A stretch of 64,000 nt of DNA from Arthrobacter sp. S41 (GCF_004320535.1 NZ_SIHY01000003.1:279809-343808), one strand, 5' to 3'. Shown: positions 32,360-42,318, counted from the stretch's first letter. Notes: generated from the letters alone by a model not told the origin. Numbers and translations: made by a program.

Positions 32360-32950
32360 TCACACCCCAACGGTATGGCACCGATATTTCATCGGCGCCA
32401 TACCGTTCATTCGTTCCTGAAGCCGACTCCAGCTACACCAATCGATACGCGCGCATGTCTTTACCCTGAGCCCCTCAGAATCAGTAAAACGATCGCCGCA
32501 ATACGTCTCTGCACTGAGCTGACGAAGGAAATTCTCCAGGACAGAGTTGTCGAAGTAATTGCCTTCACAAGACATCGATTGGGTCGCACCGCACTTCTCA
32601 AGAAAGTTAGTTCTTCGCTGGTTTTATTCTCGGTTGTTGCGAACCAACAGCTTCTTACTGAACTTCCTTGTCCCCAGGGCCAGAACTAAGGCTTCGCGGG
32701 TTAACGATGGAGTCCGCTATCTCCGCAAGTGCGAATCTCAGGATGCTGCGGTCAAACAGATCCATGATGGAAGACAAATACAGTATTCCGAATCGTCACG
32801 AAGCCCTGTCTTGTCGCGTACGTAAACGGTGTCCGGGGTCCACGCCAAAGCCCAATGCCAACAGGTTTTTAGCGATTTTGCCGCTTGAACTGTTCGACAA
32901 GCCGTTCGCGTCGGAGTGCAGATAGTGCGTTTGGTCCGCGCAGGAGAATC
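32360..32950 (-). pseudogene. Decayed IS3-family (IS150-like) transposase remnant
   Basis: Fragments in several minus-strand frames line up with an OrfB in the right order: LYLSSIMDLFDRSILRFALAE near 32780-32700, then MSCEGNYFDNSVLENFLRQL from 32575, ending in RLQERMNGMAPMKYRCHT, which matches the usual end of IS150-type OrfB. Multiple frameshifts and stops show it is long dead. A hairpin built from AACGGTATGGC (32369-32379) and GCCATACCGTT (32397-32407) lies in its 3' end. From 32951 to 33068 I see no further feature. Confidence 0.7.
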
Positions 32951-33068
32951 TCCCCAAAAATTGATGTGACTTTGAACTGCTCACCGAAAGTTGGACTGTA
33001 AAAGTCGGCACTTTTGAGGGAGCATCTCAAGAGCCTGTTCCACCCAGTGCTGCGGCGATGAATTGCGG

Positions 33069-35399
33069 TTACTGGACGACCACCGGAGTATCCATCACCC
33101 GGCTCTCACCTACTTCGCGAATATCCCCAACAATTCGGAACGTCGCATGGTGAGATTGGTCTTCACTGCTTGAGCCGACCGTCGCGATGAAGTTGCCCGG
33201 TTCCACAATTCTGCGCCCAGCTAATCCAATAAATGATGTTCTATCCGCATGCACGTCGAAGGTGACCCGCGTCGAAGCACCAGCTTCCAACTGAACTTTG
33301 GCAAAACCAGCTAACCAACGTCGCGGACGCACCACCTGTGAGACCTCATCCGACAAATACAGTTGGACTACTTCCGCGCCTGCAAATCCACCAGTGTTTG
33401 TGATCGTCGCACTGATCTCCAGGTTTCCTTCGGTTGAGATTTCTGTGTGGGATAGCTGCAGCTCGGATATCTCAAATTCTGTATAAGAAATGCCGTAGCC
33501 GAATGGATAGAGCGGACGGGGATCAAGATTCGAAACTCCGTCAGAGTGCCAACCCAGCTTGGGCGTCAGGTAGGTTCCTGGCTGTCCGCCCACATGGTCA
33601 GGAATCTGCACCGGCAATTTGCCTGATGGATTCACTTGGCCGGTCAGTACCGCAGCGAGTGCGGGGCCACCTTCGACACCCGGCATGAAGCACTGAACGA
33701 TGCCTGCCGCACGATGGGCGAACTGTCCGAGCGAGTAGGGGCGGCCGGTGACCAAGACCAGCACGGTAGGTGTTCCGGTTTCTAAGACCGCTTCAACAAG
33801 TTCGGCCTGTCGCCCAGGCAACTTCAGGTCCACCACGTCACAGCCTTCACCCGAAGTTCCACGCCCAAAGAGTCCGGCTAGATCTCCAACTGTCACCACG
33901 GCAACTTCCGCGTTACGGGCGGCCTGAACGGCCTGTTCAATTCCACTGTCATCGAGGTCGGTGAAGTCCACGCCACGAACATACTCAATGTTGCTTCCGG
34001 CGAGCGCTGGGGAGTCCTCAAGCGCTTGGAGAATGGATACCATTTCGACGCCATAGTCCTCGTGTTCAGCGAAGCGCGAGTACACGTGGTTGGTAAAGGA
34101 ATAACAACCCAGGTTGGTGCGTGGCTGTGTGGCGCTGGGGCCGATGACCGCCATGCGTGCCGGACTTTTGAGTGGAAGGATCTGCTCATTACGCAAAAGA
34201 ATAATGGATTCTTCGGCCATGGCCCGGGCATGCTTTCGATTCTCGATCGAGTCCAGTTCCGTATCGTCACCTAGCCATGCACCCCGCGGGTCATAGTCAG
34301 GATCCAGCAACCCGGCTTCAATCTTTTGTGTCAGCACCCGGCTCACCGCGGTATTTAGCACGTCTTCATGTAGTCGCCCAGCACGTACCGCCTCAGCCAG
34401 ATTGGCGAAGGAGATGGTTTCAGGTAGCTCCACGTCCATGCCGGCCGAAAGCGCTAGCAGCCCAGCAGCATCTTCGCTCTCGGCAATTTCGTGCATGCTG
34501 TGTAAGAAGCTCACGGCCCAGTAATCGGCCACCACGGTGCCGGTGAAGCCCCAGCGTTCACGCAGGACTTCGGTGAGTAGCCGGCGGCTCGCGGCCGGTG
34601 CTTCACCATCAATATCCGCGTACGAGTTCATTACTGACGCCACTTGTGCTTCACGCACTGCGCGTTCAAAAGGTGGGAAGACCACATCTTCCAAAGCACG
34701 CGGACCAATTGATACCGGCGCGTGGTTACGTCCAGCTTGGGAGGCAGCGTAACCGGCGAAATGCTTCAAGGTGGCGTTGACTCCAGAGCCCTGAAGTCCT
34801 TTCACGTAGGCGACCGCTAATTCTCCGACTAGGTGTGGGTCTTCACCGATGGTCTCTTCAACGCGTCCCCAGCGGTAGTCACGCACTACATCCAAGACCG
34901 GAGAAAGACCTTGATGTACACCCATCTTTTTCATATCTGCACCGATGCGTGCGGCCATCGATTTGATGAGTTCCGGGTTAAAACTCGCTCCCCACGCAAT
35001 AGATGCCGGATAGCAGGTAGCCCCCAAGGTGGTGAATCCGGTAAGACATTCCTCGTGGGCGATGGCCGGGATGCCGAATCGGTTGGCAGCAATAACTTGT
35101 TCTTGGAGTTCAGCCAACCGGTCTCGCCCCTGGCCCGGATCTACGGGGACAGTGCCAAAGGCACGGGTGATGTGCCCCAGCCCGTTCTGGATCGCAGTAT
35201 CAAAGCTCGGGCCGCCGCTGAAGGTATCAGCCATGGGTGCCACGTTGGCTTCACTATCGTGGTTTTCTTCCTCTGGACGGATCCAGTAGGAACCAAGTTG
35301 CCCCGCTTTTTCTTCGAGGGTCATCTGCTCCATAAGAGCAGCTACGCGCTGTTCGGTTGGCAATGCGGTATTACGCCAAGTCTGCTCGGCAGTTTTCAT
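33069..35399 (-). CDS. Glycoside hydrolase family 3 beta-glucosidase-type enzyme
   Basis: 776 residues from the ATG at 35399, which has AGGA five bases upstream; a longer frame running into the permease gene is not used. The GH3 N-domain includes GFTTLGATCYPASIAWGASF, KHFAGY (212-217) and the nucleophile region GTVVADYW with Asp292. The C-domain and a fibronectin III-like end (EISATITNTGGFAGAEVVQLY) complete the family layout. No signal peptide, so it cleaves imported glycosides in the cytoplasm. It is the last gene of the ABC sugar operon, 50 bases behind the permease. The exact sugar (glucoside, xyloside) is not decided by sequence. Confidence 0.92.
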   Translation of the reverse strand: MKTAEQTWRNTALPTEQRVAALMEQMTLEEKAGQLGSYWIRPEEENHDSEANVAPMADTFSGGPSFDTAIQNGLGHITRAFGTVPVDPGQGRDRLAELQEQVIAANRFGIPAIAHEECLTGFTTLGATCYPASIAWGASFNPELIKSMAARIGADMKKMGVHQGLSPVLDVVRDYRWGRVEETIGEDPHLVGELAVAYVKGLQGSGVNATLKHFAGYAASQAGRNHAPVSIGPRALEDVVFPPFERAVREAQVASVMNSYADIDGEAPAASRRLLTEVLRERWGFTGTVVADYWAVSFLHSMHEIAESEDAAGLLALSAGMDVELPETISFANLAEAVRAGRLHEDVLNTAVSRVLTQKIEAGLLDPDYDPRGAWLGDDTELDSIENRKHARAMAEESIILLRNEQILPLKSPARMAVIGPSATQPRTNLGCYSFTNHVYSRFAEHEDYGVEMVSILQALEDSPALAGSNIEYVRGVDFTDLDDSGIEQAVQAARNAEVAVVTVGDLAGLFGRGTSGEGCDVVDLKLPGRQAELVEAVLETGTPTVLVLVTGRPYSLGQFAHRAAGIVQCFMPGVEGGPALAAVLTGQVNPSGKLPVQIPDHVGGQPGTYLTPKLGWHSDGVSNLDPRPLYPFGYGISYTEFEISELQLSHTEISTEGNLEISATITNTGGFAGAEVVQLYLSDEVSQVVRPRRWLAGFAKVQLEAGASTRVTFDVHADRTSFIGLAGRRIVEPGNFIATVGSSSEDQSHHATFRIVGDIREVGESRVMDTPVVVQ

Positions 35400-35449
35400 G
35401 AAAGTCCTATTCTTCAAAAAGTGGGCAGGCGTGTTTTCGCCTGGACGCA

Positions 35450-36337
35450 TTAGCCTTTGACTGCTCCCTGTAGCCCGTTGACGATGCGCTTTTGCATGGC
35501 AAGGAAAAAGATCAGTGCTGGAATCATTGCCAGTGCGGTAAAGGCGAAAACGCCGGCAGTGTCCGCCGAGTGCTCCGATGAGTAATCTGCGACGCCCAAG
35601 GGAAGGGTCCGCATATCTCCTTGTAATAGGAGCAGTGGAAGTAGGTAGGCGTTCCACGAGCCAACAAAGGCCAAGACACCCACGGTGACCATGCCCGGTC
35701 CCGATAGAGGCAGCAGGATGCGCCAGAAGAATCCGATTCGGCTGGCGCCATCGAGCTGGGCGGCTTCTTCCAATTCTTGTGGCAGCGCCATCAGGAACGG
35801 GCGCAGAATGACCACCGTCATCGGCAAGGCGAATGCCGCCTGTGGCAGGGCAACACCCCACCAGGTATTACCCATATGCAGGTCCCTGGTAATCATGATG
35901 AACAGTGGAACGATGGCCACAGTGGCCGGGAAAAGCAGACCCAAAACGAAGACCATAAAGATCGGTTCGCGCAGTCGGAACTGATACCTCGCCAGCGGGT
36001 AGGCCGCCATCACTCCAAAGATCACCACGATCAGGGTTGTGATGACCGCGATCATTGATGAGTTCAGTGCGTAGTTCCAGAAGTCCGGGTTTTTTAGCAC
36101 GCCTAGGTAGTTATCCAACACCCATGGGGCCGGCAGCCCCGCAGGGTTTTGCGCTAACTGAGCGTTGGTGCGAAAGCCACCAAGCACCCCATAGAGCACC
36201 GGGCCGAGTGTTAGAGCGACTACGGCGAGCGCAAGGGCATAAACCAGAACGTTTCCGCCTTGGTTTTTGGAACGTTTTTTAGCGCGCTTCGCTTGGGTTG
36301 GGGTGTGCTGTGGTCCGGTGGCCAGGATGGTGCTCAT
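35450..36337 (-). CDS. Carbohydrate ABC transporter permease (MalG type)
   Basis: 295 residues with six membrane helices and the EAA loop ELEEAAQLDGASRIGFFWRILLPLSGPG that contacts the ATPase. The start overlaps the stop of the MalF-type permease by four bases (ATGA). The ATPase is not encoded here and is probably a shared MsiK-type protein elsewhere. Confidence 0.93.
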   Translation of the reverse strand: MSTILATGPQHTPTQAKRAKKRSKNQGGNVLVYALALAVVALTLGPVLYGVLGGFRTNAQLAQNPAGLPAPWVLDNYLGVLKNPDFWNYALNSSMIAVITTLIVVIFGVMAAYPLARYQFRLREPIFMVFVLGLLFPATVAIVPLFIMITRDLHMGNTWWGVALPQAAFALPMTVVILRPFLMALPQELEEAAQLDGASRIGFFWRILLPLSGPGMVTVGVLAFVGSWNAYLLPLLLLQGDMRTLPLGVADYSSEHSADTAGVFAFTALAMIPALIFFLAMQKRIVNGLQGAVKG

Positions 36338-37383
36338 GCTTTGACCTTCTTCGGCTTGGTTCGTTCGTCATCTGGCTGCGAGTCTCGCTTAAGAACAAAC
36401 TGCTGGTAGGAAACTGCGAGGATCAACGCAACGACAAACAGGATCACCGAGGCAGCAGCTGCCACACCGAAGTTCTGCCGTTTTGTTCCCTCAGAGACTA
36501 GGAAGCTGGCCATCGTGGTCGTTGAGTTGGCCGGTCCCCCGCCGGTGAGAATCCAAACCATGTCAAAGAGCTGCAGTGAACCAATCATGGACAAGAATCC
36601 CCAAGTGCGCAGGGTCGGCCCCAACAATGGAATGGTGATTTTGCGTTGGATCTGCCACCAGGACGCTCCATCGATTTGTGCTGCTTCGTAAAGCTCCGAG
36701 GGAACCCCTTGGAGTCCTGCCAAGAACAAGATCACCGCCAGCCCGAGGTACTTCCAGGTCAGTACGGCCAGTACCGTCCACAGCGCCAGCTCGGGAGTGC
36801 CGAGCCAGCCTTGGGCAGGACCTTGGATGCCCAGCTTGGAGATGATGGTGTCCACGACCCCGTACTGGGGTTGCAAGAGTTGGAACCAGATCACCCCGGC
36901 GATGACTTCGGAGAGCACATAAGGAACAAAGATGATGGTGCGCAGCAATGATTGGATTTTCATCTTGCGGTTGAGCAAGAGAGCAATCCCTAAACCAATG
37001 GGCAATTGCAGAGCGATAGATCCACCAATGATGATCAGGTTATGAATCATCGCATCGGTGAAAACCTCGTTTTGCAGTACGCGGGCGTAGTTTTTCAGCC
37101 CTACAAAGTCCACCAGTGGGCCGAAGCCCTTCCAGTTGTACACCGAGAAGCGCACAGCTTGGATGATGGGCAACAGCATAAATACTGCGATGAGAATCAA
37201 TGCCGGACTGATGAAAAACAAGATTTCTAGATTCTTGCGTTTATCTGCTGGTTTGCGCCGACGCTCTTTGGCCTTGACCGACTTGATTCTGGTCGGTTGT
37301 GTAACGCTCACCGGATTTGGGTCAGCGTCATCGGTACGCGAACTTGATACAAAACTTACTTCTTGAGCCACGGTAGGGATCAC
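36334..37383 (-). CDS. Carbohydrate ABC transporter permease (MalF type)
   Basis: 349 residues with a basic cytoplasmic tail of about 45 residues, six membrane helices and the EAA loop ELYEAAQIDGASWWQIQRKITIPLLGP. It pairs with the MalG-type permease to form the channel. It overlaps the binding-protein gene upstream by four bases. Confidence 0.93.
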   Translation of the reverse strand: MIPTVAQEVSFVSSSRTDDADPNPVSVTQPTRIKSVKAKERRRKPADKRKNLEILFFISPALILIAVFMLLPIIQAVRFSVYNWKGFGPLVDFVGLKNYARVLQNEVFTDAMIHNLIIIGGSIALQLPIGLGIALLLNRKMKIQSLLRTIIFVPYVLSEVIAGVIWFQLLQPQYGVVDTIISKLGIQGPAQGWLGTPELALWTVLAVLTWKYLGLAVILFLAGLQGVPSELYEAAQIDGASWWQIQRKITIPLLGPTLRTWGFLSMIGSLQLFDMVWILTGGGPANSTTTMASFLVSEGTKRQNFGVAAAASVILFVVALILAVSYQQFVLKRDSQPDDERTKPKKVKA

Positions 37384-38678
37384 TTCTCTAGATCAGCGGC
37401 ATCTTGGCTGGCATCAACGATCTTCTGGGCATCGGACTTGCCAGCAAAGAGCAACGCAATTTGATCATTCATGGCTCCACCGACTGAAGCACCAAAAGCG
37501 GTGTCGAAGTACAGCTGGAAGTAAGGCGCCTTATCCCGAACGTCCATCATGGATACCAAGGCTGGGTCTGCAACGGAGTCTTTGGCCTTGGGGTTAGTAG
37601 GCAAGCCCATGTCCAACTCGGCAAAGCCCTTCTGGACTTTCTCGGAGACCATGTACTTGGCAAACTCGACTGCTTCGTCTGGAGCGTCTTGAGCTACCGC
37701 CCAGGCATCGCCGCCACCTAACTGTGCTTTCGGATCACCCTGGCCACCTTCAATTGCGGGGAAGGAGAACCAGCCGGTGTTTTTGCCTAGACCTTTACCG
37801 TCTTCGGTGAGCCCCTGCATTACGCCCGGTTCCCAATGACCGGCCAGTTCCATGGCAACTTTGCCGGTGGCTAGGAGGCCCGAGGCTGAGGTTGGACCGG
37901 ACTGAGCTGGAGTGGAGAGGAATCCTGGGTTGAACGGCTCGGTCTTGATCAGCTGATCTACGTCTTCTCCAGCTTTCACAAAACACTGGTCGCTGAAATC
38001 CATATTGGTGACCGAGTCAGCCAAGGTTTGCTGGGCGCATTCACGCACCGCAGCGTAGTACCAGTAGTGAGCTGCCGGCCATTTGTCACCCGCTCCTACG
38101 GAGATTGGGGTGATGCCAGCTTTTTTGAGCTTGTCACTGGCGTCAAGAAGGTCCTGCCAGGTTTCGGGCGCCTTGTCGACGCCGGCTTTTTTGAACAATG
38201 CTTTGTTGTACCAGAACCCTGCAGCGCCCAATGAGTACGGCAGGGCGTAGGTCTTGCCATCGATCTGCCAGCCGCCGGCGGTGTCTCCGAGGAATTTTAG
38301 TTCTTCGCTGGCTTGCTCGCTGAGGTCTTTGGTCAGCCCGGCTTCCACGTGCGCGGCCAGTTCCCCGCCACCGCGTTCCATGTACACATCTGGGGTGTCA
38401 CCGCTTTGGAAAGCGGCGTCGAGTTTGGTGAGCATGTCTTCGTGCTGCATGGCGTTAACCTCGATGTCCACGCCTTGATGTGTAGCCTCAAAATCTTTGG
38501 CGACCTTTTCGTAGTAGGCCTTGCCTTCTCCGTTGTTCGAGTTGTGCCACCAAGTGATGGTGGTGGTTCCGTTTGTCGAGGCTTCAGGAGTATCAGAGCC
38601 TGAGGCGCAGCCGGAGAAAAGTAGCGAGCCAGTGGCTGCCAGCGCCAACATTTTCGCAGTTCGGGACTTGGACAACAT
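37380..38678 (-). CDS. Sugar-binding lipoprotein of the ABC importer
   Basis: 432 residues. The start chosen is the ATG at 38678, with AGGAG eight bases upstream; longer frames exist. A lipobox (LLFSGC) anchors it outside. The mature protein has the extracellular solute-binding type 1 layout: TTITWWHNSNNGEGKAYYEKVAKDFEA-like N-lobe, AAFQSGDTPDVYMERGGGEL, then YALPYSLGAAGFWYNKALFKKAG and a C-lobe with PDEAVEFAKYMVS. It delivers oligosaccharide to the permeases. First gene of the operon, under the paired LacI operators. Confidence 0.93.
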   Translation of the reverse strand: MLSKSRTAKMLALAATGSLLFSGCASGSDTPEASTNGTTTITWWHNSNNGEGKAYYEKVAKDFEATHQGVDIEVNAMQHEDMLTKLDAAFQSGDTPDVYMERGGGELAAHVEAGLTKDLSEQASEELKFLGDTAGGWQIDGKTYALPYSLGAAGFWYNKALFKKAGVDKAPETWQDLLDASDKLKKAGITPISVGAGDKWPAAHYWYYAAVRECAQQTLADSVTNMDFSDQCFVKAGEDVDQLIKTEPFNPGFLSTPAQSGPTSASGLLATGKVAMELAGHWEPGVMQGLTEDGKGLGKNTGWFSFPAIEGGQGDPKAQLGGGDAWAVAQDAPDEAVEFAKYMVSEKVQKGFAELDMGLPTNPKAKDSVADPALVSMMDVRDKAPYFQLYFDTAFGASVGGAMNDQIALLFAGKSDAQKIVDASQDAADLEK

Positions 38679-38785
38679 ACGTGTGCTCCTGTGCATTGAT
38701 GATGTGATGACCCGTCGACTTCCACGCGGCAGGCACTTGGCTCCACCAAGAATTGCACTGTGACGCACGTCATGTCAATCGTTTT

Positions 38786-38823
38786 CGATAACGTTTTCGA
38801 AATCCTTAGCGAAAACGTTATCG
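38786..38823. promoter_or_regulatory. Two LacI-type operators in the divergent promoter region
   Basis: CGATAACGTTTTCG at 38786-38799 and CGAAAACGTTATCG at 38810-38823 are exact complements of each other, each a near-palindrome around AACGTT with centres 24 bases apart. They lie between the binding-protein gene and the lacI-type gene and match the CG-centred operators of LacI-family proteins, so the neighbouring regulator probably controls both directions. Confidence 0.82.
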
Positions 38824-38900
38824 AAAATTTGCTAATCACCGGTCACAAGTCCACAAACACCACTGTTTTCGCGGATTTATGCGCTACTGTTAGTCGGGTG

Positions 38901-39974
38901 ATGACCCCTGAGACCCAACACCACGTGAATGCCACCGCTGGGCAGTTTCCAACGTCTGCCGAAAAGCCAGCGGAAGGCCGAGTGACCATCAATGATGTGG
39001 CACGCGTTGCCAAAGTTTCGGTGTCCACCGTTTCCAAAGTTGTTAACGGTCGTTACGGCGTTGCACCAAGAACCATCACTCGCGTGCATCAGGTCATCAA
39101 TGAACTCGGTTACGAAACTTCACTGGTCGCATCCTCGATGCGCAACTCTCAAACGAACATTATCGGCATCCTGGTTGCCGAATTTGAGCCCTTCGCCCTG
39201 GAGCTTCTCAACGGAATATCCGCCACCCTGCGCGGCACCAAATATGACCTCATGGCCTACGCTGGCAACCTGAGCCCAGAAGGGCATGTCGGCTGGGAAC
39301 GTCGTTCACTCTCACGCTTGGGTGGAACGCTCATTGACGGGGCCATCATTGTCACCCCAACCGTAGAAATCCCGCACAGCTCAGTGCCTGTTGTCGCCAT
39401 CGACCCGCAGGCCGGCACCGATATGCCCAACACCGTAGACGTGGACAATTCTGGTGGCGCATATACGGCCACCAAGCACCTCATTGATCTGGGCCATCAA
39501 CGCATTGGGCATATCCGTGGGCGCGATGATTTGAATTCCGCACACCTACGCGAAGAAGGCTACCGGCGAGCGCTGGATGAAGCCGGCATCAAATTTGATG
39601 AGCAGTTGATCCACGCTGGCGATTACCAATGGGACACCGCGACGCAAGCGGCCGAACAACTCCTCGCCCTACCGGTGCCACCCACCGCAATTTTTGCGGC
39701 CAACGATATCTCCGCCTTGGCGGCCCTAGAGGTCGCCTCCGCACGTGGACTCGCCGTTCCGCAGGAACTATCCATTATCGGCTTTGACGATATTCCCGCC
39801 GCTGCCCAATCCGCCCCCGCGCTCAGTACCGTGCGCCAGCCGCTGCATGAAATGGGTAGTCATGCGGTGAGCATGCTCTTGGCTTTGCTTCAGGGTGAAG
39901 AGGTCACCGAGCCGCACCAGCTACCTGCCGTGTTGGTTCCGCGCGATACCACCGCTGCCCCACCGCAGAGCTAA
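38901..39974 (+). CDS. LacI-family transcriptional regulator of the sugar module
   Basis: 357 residues from the ATG at 38901 (a GTG one codon earlier is possible). A 25-residue tail precedes the helix-turn-helix [23 protein letters not shown] (about 28-50), then the ligand-binding fold with [38 protein letters not shown] and [10 protein letters not shown]. It faces away from the ABC-GH3 operon across the two operators, so it likely represses that operon until sugar binds and also controls itself. Confidence 0.93.
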   Translation: MTPETQHHVNATAGQFPTSAEKPAEGRVTINDVARVAKVSVSTVSKVVNGRYGVAPRTITRVHQVINELGYETSLVASSMRNSQTNIIGILVAEFEPFALELLNGISATLRGTKYDLMAYAGNLSPEGHVGWERRSLSRLGGTLIDGAIIVTPTVEIPHSSVPVVAIDPQAGTDMPNTVDVDNSGGAYTATKHLIDLGHQRIGHIRGRDDLNSAHLREEGYRRALDEAGIKFDEQLIHAGDYQWDTATQAAEQLLALPVPPTAIFAANDISALAALEVASARGLAVPQELSIIGFDDIPAAAQSAPALSTVRQPLHEMGSHAVSMLLALLQGEEVTEPHQLPAVLVPRDTTAAPPQS

Positions 39975-39993
39975 AACAGTTCAGAAAACAGCC

Positions 39994-40028
39994 AACCCGC
40001 TATTCCGAATGATTCGGAATAGCGGGTT
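39994..40028. terminator. Bidirectional hairpin between lacI-type gene and pyrE
   Basis: AACCCGCTATTCCGAAT at 39994-40010 and its complement at 40012-40028 form a 17-bp perfect repeat around one base. It serves the two convergent genes. Confidence 0.8.
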
Positions 40029-40053
40029 GTGAGACCAAAAAAGCAACTACTGG

Positions 40054-40611
40054 TTACAGGCCCAGCTCCTTTTTGCCGTAGGCAAACAGGTACGGCACGC
40101 CAGCTTCAGATTCAATACGTTCCTTGGCACCGGTGTCACGATCTACGATCACGGCTACGGCAATCACGTTGCCGCCAGCTTTGCGCACACCTTCAACTGC
40201 GGTCAGCGCCGAGCCACCGGTGGTGGAGGTATCTTCAAGCACGATGACGTCGCGTCCCTCAACGCTTGGGCCCTCAACCTGACGACCCATGCCGTAGGAC
40301 TTCTGCGCCTTGCGGACCACAAACGCATCAATGGCGCGGTCCTTGGCGCGAGCGGTATGCATGATGGCGGTGCCCACTGGGTCAGCGCCCATGGTCAAAC
40401 CACCAACATTGGTGAATTCCAGCTTGGCTTCATCAAGCAGGTCAAGCATGACCTCGCCGATCAAACCCGAAGCTTCCTGGTGCAGACTTACACGACGCAG
40501 GTCGATGTAGTAATCGGCCTCCTTGCCCGAAGACAAGATGACCTTGCCACGCACAATGGCTAGTTCTTGGATCAGTTCTTTTAGTCGCGCACGGGCGCCG
40601 GTTTCGCTCAT
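40054..40611 (-). CDS. pyrE: Orotate phosphoribosyltransferase
   Basis: 185 residues from the ATG at 40611. The PRPP-binding loop VIVLEDTSTTGGSA (122-135) is clear, and LSSGKEADYYIDLRR (27-40) and GLTMGADPVG fit PyrE. It joins orotate to PRPP in pyrimidine synthesis. A longer frame to 40662 would overlap the divergent MarR gene and is not preferred. Confidence 0.93.
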   Translation of the reverse strand: MSETGARARLKELIQELAIVRGKVILSSGKEADYYIDLRRVSLHQEASGLIGEVMLDLLDEAKLEFTNVGGLTMGADPVGTAIMHTARAKDRAIDAFVVRKAQKSYGMGRQVEGPSVEGRDVIVLEDTSTTGGSALTAVEGVRKAGGNVIAVAVIVDRDTGAKERIESEAGVPYLFAYGKKELGL

Positions 40612-40650
40612 ACCCTCGATTCTAGTCGGCATCATCGCTAGGCTGATTTT

Positions 40651-41094
40651 ATGAACGCACAACGCCCCTTGGGTTACTGGTTAAAATTGGTGGATTCGCT
40701 GATTGACGAGCAGTTTGCAGCGACTCTAGAAGAACACGGTGTGACACGCCGGCAGTGGCAGGTCCTGAACTTGCTAGAACATCAACCTGCCAGCGAAGCG
40801 CAGCTAAACACCGACCTCTCCCCCTTCTTCGCGTCCGAAGATGAACCGCAGTCGCTCAGTGAGCACTTGGCCGAGCTGGTGGAATCCGGGTGGGTCACCG
40901 TACATAACGGTGAGTATTCGATCACTGGACGTGGCCACACCTCACTGCTGAAGCTCAGCGAGCTAGTGGAGAAGATCCGCACGCAGTTCGGTCAGGATCT
41001 AGACGGCTCAGAATATGACGCTGTTATCCAGACTCTGGAAAAGATTGCGCGCAGCCTGGGCTGGGAACCGGAGCAAGAGCCACAAACTCCCTAA
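40651..41094 (+). CDS. MarR-like winged-helix regulator
   Basis: 147 residues. The winged helix covers about 30-110, with VTRRQWQVLNLLEHQP, a recognition region around SLSEHLAELVESGWVTV and a short wing HNGEYSITGRGH. C-terminal helices would form the dimer. It is divergent from pyrE with 39 bases between starts. Ligand and targets are unknown. Confidence 0.8.
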   Translation: MNAQRPLGYWLKLVDSLIDEQFAATLEEHGVTRRQWQVLNLLEHQPASEAQLNTDLSPFFASEDEPQSLSEHLAELVESGWVTVHNGEYSITGRGHTSLLKLSELVEKIRTQFGQDLDGSEYDAVIQTLEKIARSLGWEPEQEPQTP

Positions 41095-41190
41095 CCACTG
41101 ATCAACGCCTATGTTGAGAACAGATTAAATTTCGCGGCAAACGCCATCGTAGTTGCCCTGCGCCCACCCCCACTGCCTAGGATTAAAGAC

Positions 41191-42015
41191 ATGCGTGAAT
41201 TGCAATCACAGATCATTGAAGAGTTGGGCGTACGCCCTGAAATTGACGCCACGCAGGAGATCCGGCGTCGGGTCGATTTCCTCAAGGAGTACCTCGCCGC
41301 AACCGGCGCCAAGGGGTTCGTGCTGGGGATTTCTGGCGGTATTGATTCAACCTTGGCCGGTCGCCTAGCCCAGTTGGCAGTGCAGGAAGTCCGCGAGGCC
41401 GGCGGCGAAGCTCGCTTTGTCTCGGTGCGCCTGCCTCATGGAGTACAGCAAGACGCCGCTGATGCTGCCGCGGCCATGGATTTCGTCGCTGCAGATGAAC
41501 AGTACGAAGTAAACATCGCAAAGCCCGTCGCCGCACTGGATGAAGCTATTGCCGATGCCGGTTTGGATAAGATCAGCGACTTCAACCGTGGTAACGCTAA
41601 GGCGCGTACCCGCATGATCGTGCAGTACGCGCTGGCTGGTGACCGCGGCCTGTTGGTACTGGGCACTGACCATGCTGCCGAATCCGTCACCGGATTTTTC
41701 ACCAAGTTTGGCGACGGCGGAGCAGACCTCTTGCCATTGGCTGGCTTAAACAAGCGTCAAAACCAGTCCCTATTACGTGAGCTCCAGGCTCCTGAGTTGC
41801 TGTGGTCGAAGAAGCCTACCGCTGACCTTCTTGATGGTCAGCCGCAGCGCACCGACGAAGATGAACTTGGGCTGACCTACGAGCAGATTGATGACTATCT
41901 TGAAGGTCGCGAGATTAGTGAGGCTGCTGCCCAAGCCATCGAGAAGCGTTTTGTGAATTCCCGTCACAAGCGTGCAGTCCCAGCCACCTATTGGGACAAG
42001 TGGTGGCGGGCCTAA
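41191..42015 (+). CDS. nadE: Ammonia-dependent NAD+ synthetase
   Basis: 274 residues, the size of the single-domain NadE. The PP-loop SGGIDST lies at 48-54, ARTRMIVQYALAG and VLGTDHAAESVTGFFTKFGDGGADLLPL are diagnostic, and KKPTADL follows. It adenylates nicotinate adenine dinucleotide and amidates it with ammonia in the last step of NAD synthesis. No glutaminase domain is attached. Confidence 0.96.
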   Translation: MRELQSQIIEELGVRPEIDATQEIRRRVDFLKEYLAATGAKGFVLGISGGIDSTLAGRLAQLAVQEVREAGGEARFVSVRLPHGVQQDAADAAAAMDFVAADEQYEVNIAKPVAALDEAIADAGLDKISDFNRGNAKARTRMIVQYALAGDRGLLVLGTDHAAESVTGFFTKFGDGGADLLPLAGLNKRQNQSLLRELQAPELLWSKKPTADLLDGQPQRTDEDELGLTYEQIDDYLEGREISEAAAQAIEKRFVNSRHKRAVPATYWDKWWRA

Positions 42016-42018
42016 GGC

Positions 42019-42318
42019 TCACGCCAATCCGGTGATTTCCTTCAACGCCTGAACATGTTGCGCAAAGGCCTCTTGCCCGCTCGAAGTTAGCTTCGCCCAG
42101 GTACGGGGCCTTTTGCCTACGTAACCCTTTTTGATACGCACGTATCCAGCTGCCTCCAACGCGCTCAAGTGCCTAGAAAGCACCGAGTCGGAAATTCCCA
42201 CCGTTTCCTTCAGGGTTTTAAAGTCAGCCTCATCTACAGCTCGCAAAGATCCCATGAGTGAGAGTCTGACCGGATTTGAGAAGTCCTCATTGAGTCGTTC
42301 GCGAGCGTGGCCGCTCAT
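42019..42318 (-). CDS. Winged-helix (ArsR/MarR-like) regulator of a small membrane operon
   Basis: 99 residues from the ATG at 42318, which overlaps the stop of the upstream membrane gene by four bases. A compact winged helix: NPVRLSLMGSL, then FKTLKETVGISDSVLSRHLSALEAAGYVRIKKGYVGKRPRTW, the layout of the transcriptional regulators that travel with small membrane proteins. It is the third gene of the 42955-42019 unit. The perfect palindrome at 43000-43032 is its likely operator. Confidence 0.85.
   Translation of the reverse strand: MSGHARERLNEDFSNPVRLSLMGSLRAVDEADFKTLKETVGISDSVLSRHLSALEAAGYVRIKKGYVGKRPRTWAKLTSSGQEAFAQHVQALKEITGLA

Noticed and set aside
33069..35861. Longer 930-residue version of the GH3 enzyme
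   Set aside because: The first 154 codons overlap the permease gene on the same strand, have no GH3 features, and a good ribosome site precedes the ATG at 35399.
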